NCBI GenBank assembly: GCA_023379605.1
Contig: JAMCQF010000050.1
Span: 1 to 32,711, forward strand
DNA: 32,711 nt
From: Actinomycetota bacterium
GTDB taxonomy: Bacteria > Actinomycetota > Acidimicrobiia > Acidimicrobiales > JAMCQF01
Reading direction: 5' to 3'
Position numbers and translations under genes: made by a program. Below are positions 24,655 to 32,548 of the stretch, one piece after another (within the stretch, counting starts at the first letter, position 1; each line of letters starts with the position of its first letter). The notes under the pieces were generated by a model. The model made no database searches and had not been told where the DNA came from. It saw nothing but the letters and a program-made list of their open reading frames with translations.

Positions 24655-26250
24655 ATGAGCACCTCGGCCCCGGACAGCTCGATCAGGTTGGGCGAGCCAT
24701 CGAATCTGGCAATCGCGCAACAACTACCCGAGACGACTTCGAGCCGCCCGGTTCGCTTAGCTCGCTTGGCACTGCCCGCCCTTCTGGCAGGCATAGCACT
24801 TGCGGCTTCGATCCCCCCATGGGGATTTTGGATCCTGGCCTTTTTCGGTGCAGGCTTGCTGTACTGGCGACTGGACGGCCTGGGGATGCGCCAGCGGTTC
24901 CTGGTCGGCTTCCTAGCTGGCATTGGACTGTTCACCCCGGGTCTTATCTGGGCGACCTCGTTCAATGTCGCAGGGGGCCTTGTGCTGATCATTTTCGAGG
25001 CGTGCTTTTTGGGCTTGGCCGGTGCCGCAACGACCAACCGCGCCGGTAGGCTCCTCGCCTTCCCCGGAGCATTCACCCTGGCAAGCGCGTTTCGCCAGTC
25101 ATGGCCATTTGGCGGGCTTCCCTTGGGAGGAGTAGCCCTGGGTCAGGCGGTAGGACCCCTTGCCTACACCGCCCGCCTAGGCGGACCTGTGCTCGTAGGC
25201 GCGTGCGTCTGGATCGGGGGTGCTGGACTTGCCCAGCTGGTGGTGGGATCCCGGCAAGCAGGCTCACTGGCTTCGCGCGCTTGGGGCGCCTCAGCGCTGG
25301 TGGTGTTGGCTGCTCTAGGTCTGGCCGGTTGGATGGCCCCCAATGGGGGTCCTGCCACTGGGCACTTAAGGGTGGCTGCGATACAGGGAGGGGGAAAACG
25401 CGGCCTGCGCGCTATCCAAGTCAACCCCGATATTGTCTTTAGGGCACAGCTTGCGGCTACTGATCAGCTCTTCGACCTTCCCAAGGATCGCAGGCCGGAA
25501 GTGGTGCTTTGGCCAGAGGACGTCATAGCGCTTCCAGGAAGGCTGAAAGGCTCGTATCAAGATGCCGATGTGGCCTTTCTCGCCGAGCAGCTCCATGCAA
25601 CACTGCTGGCGGGGGTAACAGAGCCAGTTGGAACAAAGTACTTTCGCAATAAAGAGGTCGTCTGGGCTCCTTCAGGGAAGGTGGTTGCGTCCTATGAGAA
25701 GGTGCACAGGGTGCCCTTTGGCGAGTACGTCCCGTTCAGGTCGATCATCTCTCATTTCGCCAATCTCTCCGATATCCCCCGTGACGCAATCCCTGGAACC
25801 GGTACCGGAATGGTCCAGACACCAGTTGGGAAGCTCGGGATTATGATTTCCTACGAGGTATTCTTCCAGGATCGAGGGCGCTCAGCAACCCGGGCTGGCG
25901 CCAAGCTTCTCTTGGTCCCAACCAACACGTCCTCCTATACCACAAGCCAGGTGCCTACCCAGGAGATCGCAGCATCACGCCTGCAGGCGATATCGGAGGG
26001 CAGAGATCTGGTCCAAGCTGCCCCTACGGGTTACAGCGCTTTCATCACAAACGACGGCCAGGTGCTGATGCGCTCTGTGCTGGCCCGGCGTCAGGTCATC
26101 GTGGACTCTGTGGCAACCCGCAACGGCTCGACTATCTTCGAGCGCTTTGGCAGCAAGCCAATCCTGGTTCTGGGTCTAGCAGCGCTTCTGGCAGGCTGGT
26201 CGGCTTCCTATAGAAAGCGGCGCTCGGGTCGTCGACTGAAAGACGCCTGA
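24655..26250 (+). CDS. lnt: Apolipoprotein N-acyltransferase homologue (Lnt-like) with Ser at the Cys site
   Basis: This 531-residue membrane protein has about seven hydrophobic segments in residues 35-240, then a nitrilase-type domain (about 240-500) and a final helix (PILVLGLAALLAGWSAS). Lnt transfers an acyl chain to the N-terminal Cys of lipoproteins via a Glu-Lys-Cys triad. Here Glu288 (LWPEDV) and Lys349 (YEKVHRVPFGEYVPFR) are in place, but the Cys position reads Ser399 (MISYEVFF, codon TCC). SYTTSQVPTQEIAASRLQAI and LVQAAPTGYSA complete the nitrilase core. It could be a divergent acyltransferase or an inactive form. ctaC is a lipoprotein in this window. It is probably in the hem transcript (58-nt gap) and ends at a terminator. 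Confidence 0.85.
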   Translation: MSTSAPDSSIRLGEPSNLAIAQQLPETTSSRPVRLARLALPALLAGIALAASIPPWGFWILAFFGAGLLYWRLDGLGMRQRFLVGFLAGIGLFTPGLIWATSFNVAGGLVLIIFEACFLGLAGAATTNRAGRLLAFPGAFTLASAFRQSWPFGGLPLGGVALGQAVGPLAYTARLGGPVLVGACVWIGGAGLAQLVVGSRQAGSLASRAWGASALVVLAALGLAGWMAPNGGPATGHLRVAAIQGGGKRGLRAIQVNPDIVFRAQLAATDQLFDLPKDRRPEVVLWPEDVIALPGRLKGSYQDADVAFLAEQLHATLLAGVTEPVGTKYFRNKEVVWAPSGKVVASYEKVHRVPFGEYVPFRSIISHFANLSDIPRDAIPGTGTGMVQTPVGKLGIMISYEVFFQDRGRSATRAGAKLLLVPTNTSSYTTSQVPTQEIAASRLQAISEGRDLVQAAPTGYSAFITNDGQVLMRSVLARRQVIVDSVATRNGSTIFERFGSKPILVLGLAALLAGWSASYRKRRSGRRLKDA

Positions 26251-26276
26251 GCCTTCCGAGCCGGCTCAGCTCTTTT
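26247..26276 (+). terminator. Intrinsic terminator of the hem-lnt unit
   Basis: CTGAGCC and GGCTCAG form a perfect 7-bp stem with a 9-nt loop, followed by CTCTTTT. It overlaps the lnt stop codon and the last codons of the convergent cobT. The T-rich tail is on the plus strand only. Confidence 0.55.
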
Positions 26277-27411
26277 GCGCCACACCTGCGGAGTCAAAAG
26301 TCGCCATCTCAGCAAGCACGCGCGCTGCTGATTGGACTATGGGAAGGCAAAGACAGGCACCAGTTCCCTCCCCCAGCCTAAGGCCAAGATCCAGTAGGGG
26401 ATCTAGTCCCAATGCTTTAAGTGCCACGGAAGCCCCCGGCTCGCTAGAGCGATGCCCTGCTATGCAATAGTCGATGCAACCAGGGCAAAGTGCTTTGGCA
26501 ACGAGAGTTGCAGCGCAAGAGATCACCCCATCGATCAGCACCGGTACTCTCTGGGCCGCTCCGCCAACCACAAATCCTGCCAGCGCTGCGATCTCGAGCC
26601 CACCGAGACCTGCGAGGATCTCGAGTGGCGAACGCCCCCCTCCTAAGCGCTCGAACCTGGCAAGTGCCCGGGAGATCACGTCCACCTTATGAGCCAGCAT
26701 GGAGTCATCGATGCCGGTTCCCCGCCCAGTCACCTCGCTCGGAGCGGTACCCGTCAGGATAGATATGAGAGCTGCAGACGGTGTCGTGTTGCCAATCCCC
26801 ATGTCGCCGGTGATGAGGCAGTTAAAACCCTGTGAGACAAGCAAACACGCGACGCCTGCCCCTACGTCCAGCGCGCTTGTGGCCTCAGAGGTGCTCATGG
26901 CCGGGCCCTGTGCGATGTTGGCAGTACCGTCGCGTACCCGTGCCTGAACAAGGCGAGGGGAGCTCTCAAGGGGCGATGCCACACCAACGTCTACCACCAG
27001 GACTTCCGCGCCCACTTGGCGGGCAAGGACATTTATCGCCGCACCCCCGGCGCAGAAGTTCGCTACCATCTGGGCTGTCACCTCTGCTGGCCATGGGGTG
27101 ACCCCCTCGGATATCACCCCGTGATCGCCTGCAAATATAGCCACCGCTGCCCGATCCGGAAGAGGCGGCGGGCTGGATCCCGCCATCGCGGCCAAGCGGG
27201 CGCCGATCGGCTCCAGGGCACCAAGTGCTCCGCGGGGCTTGGTGAGCTTGTCCTGAAGCTCGCTGGCTTTGGCAGCCGCACCGGGATCGGCTGGTTCAAG
27301 CGCAGCCGCACAGCGGCCAAATGACCCGTCAAAGCGTCCCAGATCCCCAAAAAGGGCGCCCAGCGCTTGGCCGGAACCCGCAGCTGGGCTCTCTTGGTTA
27401 TCCTCTCTCAC
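26266..27411 (-). CDS. cobT: Nicotinate-nucleotide-dimethylbenzimidazole phosphoribosyltransferase
   Basis: This 381-residue enzyme makes alpha-ribazole phosphate for the lower ligand of cobalamin from nicotinate mononucleotide and a base. Family motifs are KPRGALGALE near residue 60, FAGDHGVISEGVTPWPAEVTAQMV, ITGDMGIGNTTPSAAL, GRGTGIDD and LEILAGLGGLEIAAL. The catalytic Glu is Glu348 (RLGEGTGA). The start is GTG 27411; TAAGCT (27419-27424, which contains the gtrA-like stop TAA) lies 7 nt upstream, and there is no Shine-Dalgarno sequence. It follows the GtrA-like gene by 10 nt, so either an operon or an internal leaderless promoter is possible. No other cobalamin genes are in view. Confidence 0.95.
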   Translation of the reverse strand: MREDNQESPAAGSGQALGALFGDLGRFDGSFGRCAAALEPADPGAAAKASELQDKLTKPRGALGALEPIGARLAAMAGSSPPPLPDRAAVAIFAGDHGVISEGVTPWPAEVTAQMVANFCAGGAAINVLARQVGAEVLVVDVGVASPLESSPRLVQARVRDGTANIAQGPAMSTSEATSALDVGAGVACLLVSQGFNCLITGDMGIGNTTPSAALISILTGTAPSEVTGRGTGIDDSMLAHKVDVISRALARFERLGGGRSPLEILAGLGGLEIAALAGFVVGGAAQRVPVLIDGVISCAATLVAKALCPGCIDYCIAGHRSSEPGASVALKALGLDPLLDLGLRLGEGTGACLCLPIVQSAARVLAEMATFDSAGVAQKS

Positions 27412-27418
27412 CGCAAAG

Positions 27419-27424
27419 AGCTTA
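27419..27424 (-). promoter_or_regulatory. Possible -10 (TAAGCT) before cobT
   Basis: On the minus strand TAAGCT ends 7 nt before GTG 27411. Because it includes the upstream gene's TAA stop, chance is a serious alternative. Confidence 0.3.
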
Positions 27425-27973
27425 GACCGACTCTGGCTCTGCCTCCGAAGCGGCCCCTCCTATGGCAGCCTTGTCGTGAGTCACAAACAGAAGGCGGTTG
27501 TAGAGGATGAACTTGGCAAGCCATAGCACCCCGAAGGCCGTGAGGTTCGCTGTGTTGACCAACACGCTGGCCGCAAGGTGTGAAAGGTTATTGGACTGCG
27601 CGAACCTCTGAGCAAAGTCCACTGTCATTATTGAAAGCGCCATACCGGCCAAAGAAGATGCCCAGAATGGAAGGACTTCCTTGAAAAGGTGGGAGCGACC
27701 TGACTTGCCCCACGCCCAGTTCCGGTTCAGGTAGTAGGAGGGCACCGCAGCCACGACATTTGCCACGATGTTGCATGCAACCGCTGGCCACAGCCTGAGC
27801 ACGCCGTAGGTAAGAAACAGCACTGCCTGGCTCACAATGGTGGAGACCACCGAGACCATGCTGTACTTCACCACTTTGCGCCCGAGTGGAGAGCGGATCC
27901 ACTCGATCAGGGACGCCACCCCCAGCCGGGAAGGGGGCACGTCAATCGTGTCAGGCATCAGCGGGGGCGCCAC
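27422..27973 (-). CDS. GtrA-family membrane protein
   Basis: This 183-residue protein has four membrane helices in the GtrA pattern: about residues 38-58, 62-82, 100-122 and 137-158. The family-typical loop SYYLNRNWAWGKSGRSH follows helix 2. GtrA-like proteins are thought to help move prenyl-linked sugars across the membrane for cell-envelope glycosylation, but many members have no proven role and no glycosyltransferase lies nearby. The start is GTG 27973 (TAACAT 7 nt upstream) or ATG 27958 five codons downstream. It lies divergent from the thioesterase and just before cobT. Confidence 0.85.
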   Translation of the reverse strand: MAPPLMPDTIDVPPSRLGVASLIEWIRSPLGRKVVKYSMVSVVSTIVSQAVLFLTYGVLRLWPAVACNIVANVVAAVPSYYLNRNWAWGKSGRSHLFKEVLPFWASSLAGMALSIMTVDFAQRFAQSNNLSHLAASVLVNTANLTAFGVLWLAKFILYNRLLFVTHDKAAIGGAASEAEPESV

Positions 27974-27980
27974 GGACCCA

Positions 27981-27986
27981 ATGTTA
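27981..27986 (-). promoter_or_regulatory. Putative -10 (TAACAT) of the leaderless gtrA-like gene
   Basis: On the minus strand TAACAT ends 7 nt before GTG 27973. No Shine-Dalgarno sequence is seen. Confidence 0.4.
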
Positions 27987-28060
27987 CAGGTTCTTCACAA
28001 ACCTTTGCGCTCGAGCTCTTCATGGCTCATGTGGCTCTAGCGATGACTCCCACAGAGCCG

Positions 28061-28080
28061 GCTGGGCACCGCTGCCCAGC
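28061..28080. other. Strong stem-loop before the tesB-like gene
   Basis: GCTGGGCA and TGCCCAGC form a perfect 8-bp, GC-rich stem with a CCGC loop. It ends 18 nt before the ATG at 28099. There is no U-tract on either side. It lies in the 125-nt divergent region and could be a 5'-leader structure or an operator. Confidence 0.5.
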
Positions 28081-28098
28081 ACCTGCAACTATGGCCGT

Positions 28099-28962
28099 AT
28101 GGGCGATGCACTCGATTCTCTTGTCATGCTCTTGGACATAGAGCCAATAGAGGTGAACATCTTCCGGGGGGTAAGCCCTAATGAGCCGCGCCAGCGCGTG
28201 TTCGGTGGACAGGTTGCTGCGCAGTCGCTAATGGCAGCTGGCAGGACTGTGGACCAAGGGCGCGTCCACTCCCTACACGCCTACTTCCTGCGCCCCGGCG
28301 ATCCCAATGCACCCATCCTCTACGAGGTCGACCGCATTCGCGATGGCCGCTCCTTTACAACCCGACGAGTGGTGGCCATCCAACACGGGCGGGCGATCTT
28401 CAACCTATCCACCTCCTTCCACATCGAAGAGGAGGGATTGGAGCACCAGATGCCAATGCCTGAAGTACCCCGCCCTGAAAACCTCAAGACCTTCCAGGAG
28501 CGGTTGGCTCCCTGGGCTGACCAGATAGACGAGACGCTCTTGAGAGCGCGCTCTATAGACATGCGCTTCATCGGAGAGCTTCCCTGGGACGAGCCGGCAC
28601 GTTCCCGGCCGCCTCGACAGCAGCTGTGGATCAAAGCAGACGGCGAGCTTCCAGAGGATCCTCTCCTTCACGCCTGCATAGTCACCTACGCCTCGGACAT
28701 GACACTGTTCGACTCAATACTCATGCCCCATTCAATCCGATGGGATGACCCCAGGTTCATGGGAGCGAGCCTGGACCACTGCATGTGGTTCCATAGACCC
28801 TTCAGAGCCGATGGCTGGCTCCTCTACGATCAGGAGAGCCCGGTGGCCTATGGTGCGAGGGGGCTGGCAAGAGCCAGCCTGTTTACCGAGCGCGGGGACC
28901 TTGCAGTGTCACTGGCCCAAGAAGGGCTAGTCCGGTACCGCCGCGCTAGCAAGGCTGGGTGA
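28099..28962 (+). CDS. tesB: Acyl-CoA thioesterase II (TesB family)
   Basis: This 287-residue double-hotdog thioesterase hydrolyses acyl-CoA to free acid and CoA. The N-terminal hotdog has RVFGGQVAAQSLMAAGRTV and HSLHAYFLRPGDP. The second has TYASDMTLFDS with the catalytic Asp, SLDHCMWFHRPFRADGWLLYDQESP, and AQEGLVR with the catalytic Gln. Length is that of TesB. ATG 28099 is chosen since the conserved N-terminus (MGDALDSLVMLLDIEPIE) begins there; no clear ribosome site is seen. Its last 17 nt overlap the 3' end of tyrS on the other strand. Confidence 0.93.
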   Translation: MGDALDSLVMLLDIEPIEVNIFRGVSPNEPRQRVFGGQVAAQSLMAAGRTVDQGRVHSLHAYFLRPGDPNAPILYEVDRIRDGRSFTTRRVVAIQHGRAIFNLSTSFHIEEEGLEHQMPMPEVPRPENLKTFQERLAPWADQIDETLLRARSIDMRFIGELPWDEPARSRPPRQQLWIKADGELPEDPLLHACIVTYASDMTLFDSILMPHSIRWDDPRFMGASLDHCMWFHRPFRADGWLLYDQESPVAYGARGLARASLFTERGDLAVSLAQEGLVRYRRASKAG

Positions 28963-30253
28963 ACCTGGCGGCACACCACTGCCTTTTCCCGCGCCGCAGG
29001 AGCACAATCGAGCCATCCAAGAGATCCGCGACGCCCACCATGCGTCCCTGACGAGCACGGGTTCCATTCACCATGATCGCTCCGTTGTCCAGATGCTCTC
29101 GTGCCGCACGCTTGCTCGTTGCCAGCTTTGTTGCCACAAGTAGATCTACCAGGTCCATCCCGCCTGCTTCGAGCAGTGAGATAGGAAGTTCCACAGTAGG
29201 CACTCCGTCAAGAACCTCGCCAAGGGCCTGGCTTCCTATGGAGCTGAGCTCGCCTTTGAAAAGCGCCTCCGAGGTTTCCTCTGCACGGGCTGCAGCCTGC
29301 TCCCCGTGAACCATGGCGGTGATCTCACGGGCCAGATGCCTCTGGAGAACGCGTTGCTCTGGAGCGGACCGGCTCTTGGAGAAGAGCCCTTCGAGATAGC
29401 GGCGATCCACGAGCGAGAAGTAGCGGGCAAACCTCTCTGCTTCCTCATCGGCAAGGTTTACGATGAACTGGTAGAGGCTGTAGGCAGAGGTTCGCTCTGC
29501 CGAAAGCCATACCGCCCCGCTCTCGGTCTTTCCAAACTTGGTACCATCCGAACGCAGCAGCAAAGGGCAGGTAAGTCCATAGGCTTCGCCGCGACATGTG
29601 CGGCGGATGAGGTCTATGCCAGCGACTATGTTGCCCCACTGGTCAGAAGCGCCCATCTGGACAGTAACTTCCTTGTCACGATAGAGCCTCAGAAAGTCAT
29701 AGGCTTGAAGAAGCGAGTAGCTGAACTCGGTAAAGGTGATCCCCGAAGCTGGATCCTCCAGGCGACGGCGGACGCTGTCCTTGCGGGTCATATCCGCTAT
29801 CGAGAAGTGCTTGCCCACATCCCTTAGGAACTCGATCACTCCAAGGCCAACGAGCCAGTCGGCATTGTCCACGAACTCGGGCATGGAGTCCTTGTCAAGC
29901 ACCCGCTCAAAGATGGACTCCAAGATCGACCGATGCCTCTGCACGTTGCGCCTTGCCTGGTCGGCGGTGAGAAGGGTCCTCTCGGCAGAGCGGCCCGAGG
30001 GATCTCCTATCAAGCCAGTCCCCCCGCCAAGCACTACGACAGCTCCCAAGCCTGCCCGCGCTGCCCGGACCATCAAGATGAGCGGCAGGAGATTGCCTAT
30101 CGTGAGCGACGGCGCTGTCGGATCAAATCCTATGTAGAACCTTCTATTACCCGCTGCAAGGTGGTCGATCAGCTCCTTTGGGTCCGTGCTGTCGTAGATG
30201 AGCCCCCTCCAGGAAAGGTCGTCGAAAAAAGCGCTCGGAAGGACTGGAGACAT
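28946..30253 (-). CDS. tyrS: Tyrosyl-tRNA synthetase, with altered HIGH motif
   Basis: This 435-residue class I synthetase charges tRNA-Tyr. The Rossmann core has YIGFDPTAPSL and GGGTGLIGDPSGR; the Tyr-binding segment has SYSLLQAYDFLRLY and QMGASDQWGNI. KFGKT (residues 239-243) is the KMSKS equivalent. A C-terminal S4 RNA-binding domain (about 365-425) is present. The HIGH motif reads T51-I-G-N54, so the first His, which stabilises the transition state in Bacillus TyrRS (His45), is Thr (codon ACG). Everything else looks intact, so it is probably the functional housekeeping enzyme. It lies 25 nt after gltA on the same strand, probably cotranscribed. Confidence 0.95.
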   Translation of the reverse strand: MSPVLPSAFFDDLSWRGLIYDSTDPKELIDHLAAGNRRFYIGFDPTAPSLTIGNLLPLILMVRAARAGLGAVVVLGGGTGLIGDPSGRSAERTLLTADQARRNVQRHRSILESIFERVLDKDSMPEFVDNADWLVGLGVIEFLRDVGKHFSIADMTRKDSVRRRLEDPASGITFTEFSYSLLQAYDFLRLYRDKEVTVQMGASDQWGNIVAGIDLIRRTCRGEAYGLTCPLLLRSDGTKFGKTESGAVWLSAERTSAYSLYQFIVNLADEEAERFARYFSLVDRRYLEGLFSKSRSAPEQRVLQRHLAREITAMVHGEQAAARAEETSEALFKGELSSIGSQALGEVLDGVPTVELPISLLEAGGMDLVDLLVATKLATSKRAAREHLDNGAIMVNGTRARQGRMVGVADLLDGSIVLLRRGKRQWCAARFTQPC

Positions 30254-30278
30254 GGAAGCTGAAGGGGAAGAGTTCGCT

Positions 30279-31547
30279 TCAGCGCTCGCTTATGGGGACA
30301 TACGGACGCTCTTGAGAGCCTATGAAGAGCTGGCGGGGACGCGCGATCTTCATGTCCTGGTCAAGCAGCTCTACCCAGTGAGCCAACCACCCAGAGGTCC
30401 TGGCGATGGCAAACAGCACAGGGAACATCGTGAGAGGAAAACCCATTGCCTGGTAGATGAGCCCGGAGTAGAAATCTACATTGGGGTAGAGGTGACGAGA
30501 CACAAAGTAGTCGTCGGAGAGCGCCACCTCCTCGAGCTTCAAGGCAATGTCCAGCAAGGGATTCTTGCCGGTCACCTCAAAGACTGCATCAGCGGTGCGC
30601 TTTATTATCTTGGCTCTGGGGTCGTAGGTCTTGTACACCCGGTGGCCGAAGCCCTGCAGACGGGTCTCGCCTGCTTTGACCGCAGCGATGAAGGCATCCA
30701 CCTCATCCATCGAGCCGATGGATGTGAGCATGCGGATAACCGCCTCGTTGGCTCCACCATGCCTGGGACCGTAAAGAGCTGCACAAGCTGCCGCGCATGC
30801 CGAATAGGGATCGGCATGCGACGAACCAACCACCCGCATCGCCGTGGTGGAGCAGTTCTGCTCGTGGTCGGCATGGAGGATGAACAGGATGTCCAGCGCC
30901 CTTGACAGGAACGGATCTGCCTGAAAATGGGGCTCAGCGACCTTCCACATCATAGACAGGAAGTTCGAGGTAAAATCCAGCGAGTTGTCTGGGTAGACAA
31001 AGGGCATGCCTACGCTGAAACGGTGAGTGGCAGCTGCAAGTGTTGGCATCTTGGCTATAAGACGGATGATCTGCTTGTTGCGAGCCTCTAGATCGAATAT
31101 GTCCTTGGCATCCAAGTAGAACGTCGAGAGTGCAGCTACTGCAGATACCAGCATGCCCATGGGGTGGGCGTCGTAGTGGAACCCTTCGAGGAAACGCTTG
31201 CGAACGTTCTCGTGAATGAAGGTGTGGTATGTGATCTCCTGGCGCCACATCTCGAACTGGTCCTTTGTAGGTAGCTCTCCGTGGAGCAGAAGGTAGGCAA
31301 CCTCGAGGTAGCTGGATTGCTCGGCAAGCTGTTCGATCGGGTAGCCCCTGTAGCGCAGGATGCCTGCCTCACCGTCTAAGTAGGTGATGGCGCTCTCGGC
31401 AGCAGCCGTGGACACGAACCCAGGATCGTAGAACCAGATCCCTGGCAGAAGCTTCTGCCAGGCAACGGCGGAAACGCCCCCGTTCTCGATGGGTATCTCC
31501 AGGCACTGCCCCGTGCGATTGTCTGTGATAGTTATGCTCTCGGCCAC
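30279..31547 (-). CDS. gltA: Citrate synthase
   Basis: This 422-residue type II (hexameric-length) citrate synthase condenses acetyl-CoA with oxaloacetate. The catalytic triad is His263 (GPRHGGANEAV), His302 (GFGHRVYKTYDPRA) and Asp358 (NVDFYSGLIY). HADHEQNCSTT (about 225-235) binds oxaloacetate. An N-terminal beta-domain (about residues 1-50) is present. The start is GTG with AAGGAG 10 nt upstream. It probably leads a two-gene unit with tyrS. Upstream lie a 9-bp tandem repeat and a 23-bp inverted repeat in a 324-nt gap. Confidence 0.97.
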   Translation of the reverse strand: MAESITITDNRTGQCLEIPIENGGVSAVAWQKLLPGIWFYDPGFVSTAAAESAITYLDGEAGILRYRGYPIEQLAEQSSYLEVAYLLLHGELPTKDQFEMWRQEITYHTFIHENVRKRFLEGFHYDAHPMGMLVSAVAALSTFYLDAKDIFDLEARNKQIIRLIAKMPTLAAATHRFSVGMPFVYPDNSLDFTSNFLSMMWKVAEPHFQADPFLSRALDILFILHADHEQNCSTTAMRVVGSSHADPYSACAAACAALYGPRHGGANEAVIRMLTSIGSMDEVDAFIAAVKAGETRLQGFGHRVYKTYDPRAKIIKRTADAVFEVTGKNPLLDIALKLEEVALSDDYFVSRHLYPNVDFYSGLIYQAMGFPLTMFPVLFAIARTSGWLAHWVELLDQDMKIARPRQLFIGSQERPYVPISER

Positions 31548-31601
31548 CGGTTCCAGCTCCTTTTTCGGTTGTCGACGCCCGGCGATCTAACGCCAAGCCT
31601 T

Positions 31602-31619
31602 TCTATTCCCTCTATTCCC
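31602..31619. repeat. Tandem 9-bp direct repeat upstream of gltA
   Basis: TCTATTCCC occurs twice in tandem (GGGAATAGA twice on the gltA-sense strand), 55-72 nt before the gltA start. It could be a pair of regulator sites in the promoter region. Confidence 0.45.
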
Positions 31620-31706
31620 GCAACAGCAACCACCACTGGCAATGTTGCGGTCCCAGCTCTTCGGTCCAGCTCCCAACACGACAGCCACCACGACCCAAGC
31701 ACTTAG

Positions 31707-31729
31707 CGATCCTAACCGGTTGGGGATCG
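31707..31729. other. Long inverted repeat upstream of gltA
   Basis: The arms CGATCC-T-AACC and GGTT-GG-GGATCG pair over 10 bp, broken only by a small T/GG internal loop. The centre is AACCGGTT (31714-31721) with no hairpin loop. It lies about 160 nt before gltA and 142 nt past the GNAT stop. It could be an operator, or less likely a cruciform terminator. Confidence 0.45.
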
Positions 31730-31871
31730 ACTTGGTATGCTCCAGTGCTCAACCACGAACATCCCACCCGAGCCTGCAAAGCAGAGCCTGGCCTAGACCC
31801 GAGACCCATGGGACCGATGCCTCCTGGCCGAGCGAGCTATGCGCGGCCGATGCGGATGTTACTGCCGAGGC

Positions 31872-32393
31872 TCAGCTCAAATCCAGCCTGTAGACGTTGG
31901 TCTCCCGGCGCTCGAAACCCAGCCGTGCATAGAGGCGATTGGCTGCCTCCCGAGAGGGCCGTGAGGTGAGGTCCACGTTCCTAGCTCCTACGGCCCGAGC
32001 CCTGGCCGTGGCCTCCATGACCAGAGCCCTGGCTACGCCATGGCCTCGCTGGTCTGAGTCCACCACCACGTCTTCAATCCAGGCCCTCACGCCGCTTGGG
32101 ATCCGAAAGGTGACAAGGGTCAACGTCCCCACTACAGCCTCCCACAGCTTCTGGTCCGCATTGCATGCGACGAGCACGGTGACCGCCGGGCTCGATAGCA
32201 TTTCGGCCAGCTCCTCTGAACCCATTGGAGCAGCGGTGGCAGAGAGCTGGGCAACCAGCCTGGAGAGGGCCTCGGCAGCTCCCTGCAAGCGCGCTGGGCT
32301 CCATACATGGCCCAGCGCACCACCAGGGCCATCTTGGACCAGATTGGTGAGCTCCTCTATGGTCACTTCCAGCTCGTGTGCCCCAGGCTCCAT
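31872..32393 (-). CDS. GNAT-family N-acetyltransferase
   Basis: This 173-residue protein transfers an acetyl group from acetyl-CoA to an unknown amine or protein. Motif A reads VVVDSDQRGHGVARAL, with the pyrophosphate loop QRGHGVA from residue 115. The C-terminal LYARLGFERRETNVYRLDL matches GNAT motif B and the last strand. The first 60 residues are helical and give no substrate clue. ATG 32393 is chosen because TACACT lies 7 nt upstream and longer forms run into non-conserved sequence that reaches past the divergent PAC2 start. Confidence 0.85.
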   Translation of the reverse strand: MEPGAHELEVTIEELTNLVQDGPGGALGHVWSPARLQGAAEALSRLVAQLSATAAPMGSEELAEMLSSPAVTVLVACNADQKLWEAVVGTLTLVTFRIPSGVRAWIEDVVVDSDQRGHGVARALVMEATARARAVGARNVDLTSRPSREAANRLYARLGFERRETNVYRLDLS

Positions 32394-32400
32394 CGTGAGC

Positions 32401-32406
32401 AGTGTA
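32401..32406 (-). promoter_or_regulatory. Putative -10 (TACACT) of the leaderless GNAT gene
   Basis: On the minus strand TACACT ends 7 nt before ATG 32393, with no Shine-Dalgarno sequence. It decides between this and longer forms of the gene. Confidence 0.4.
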
Positions 32407-32536
32407 GCTGGCGTGCTTTGAGCTACCGTGAGCGGTGCTGGCAGCTGCGCGGTTGAAATGTGCAGCCCATGTAGGCCTATCCAGACAGCGGAGCTGTAAT
32501 GGAACGGGCAGCTACCAATTGGACCCCTGGGGTCGC

Positions 32537-32542
32537 TACGGT
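32537..32542 (+). promoter_or_regulatory. Putative -10 (TACGGT) of the PAC2 gene
   Basis: TACGGT ends 6 nt before the ATG at 32549. The six nucleotides between are GGAGGT, which looks like a ribosome site but is only 1 nt from the ATG and so too close to work normally. Confidence 0.4.
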
Positions 32543-32548
32543 GGAGGT

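Larger units (their letters stand above)
31548..31871. other. Intergenic region upstream of gltA
   Basis: This 324-nt stretch separates gltA from the end of the upstream GNAT gene. It contains the gltA ribosome site, a tandem 9-mer and an inverted repeat (both listed separately). Short open frames here have no family resemblance, and I find no gene. Confidence 0.6.

Noticed and set aside
27886-28098. N-terminal extension of the thioesterase frame
   Set aside because: The extra 71 codons overlap the divergent GtrA-like gene start and a hairpin, and do not resemble TesB; ATG 28099 starts the conserved region.
31642-31893. Open frame of 83 codons on the plus strand between gltA and the GNAT gene
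   Set aside because: Composition is low-complexity Ser/Pro/Thr/Ala with no family resemblance and it runs into the GNAT gene antisense; most likely non-coding.
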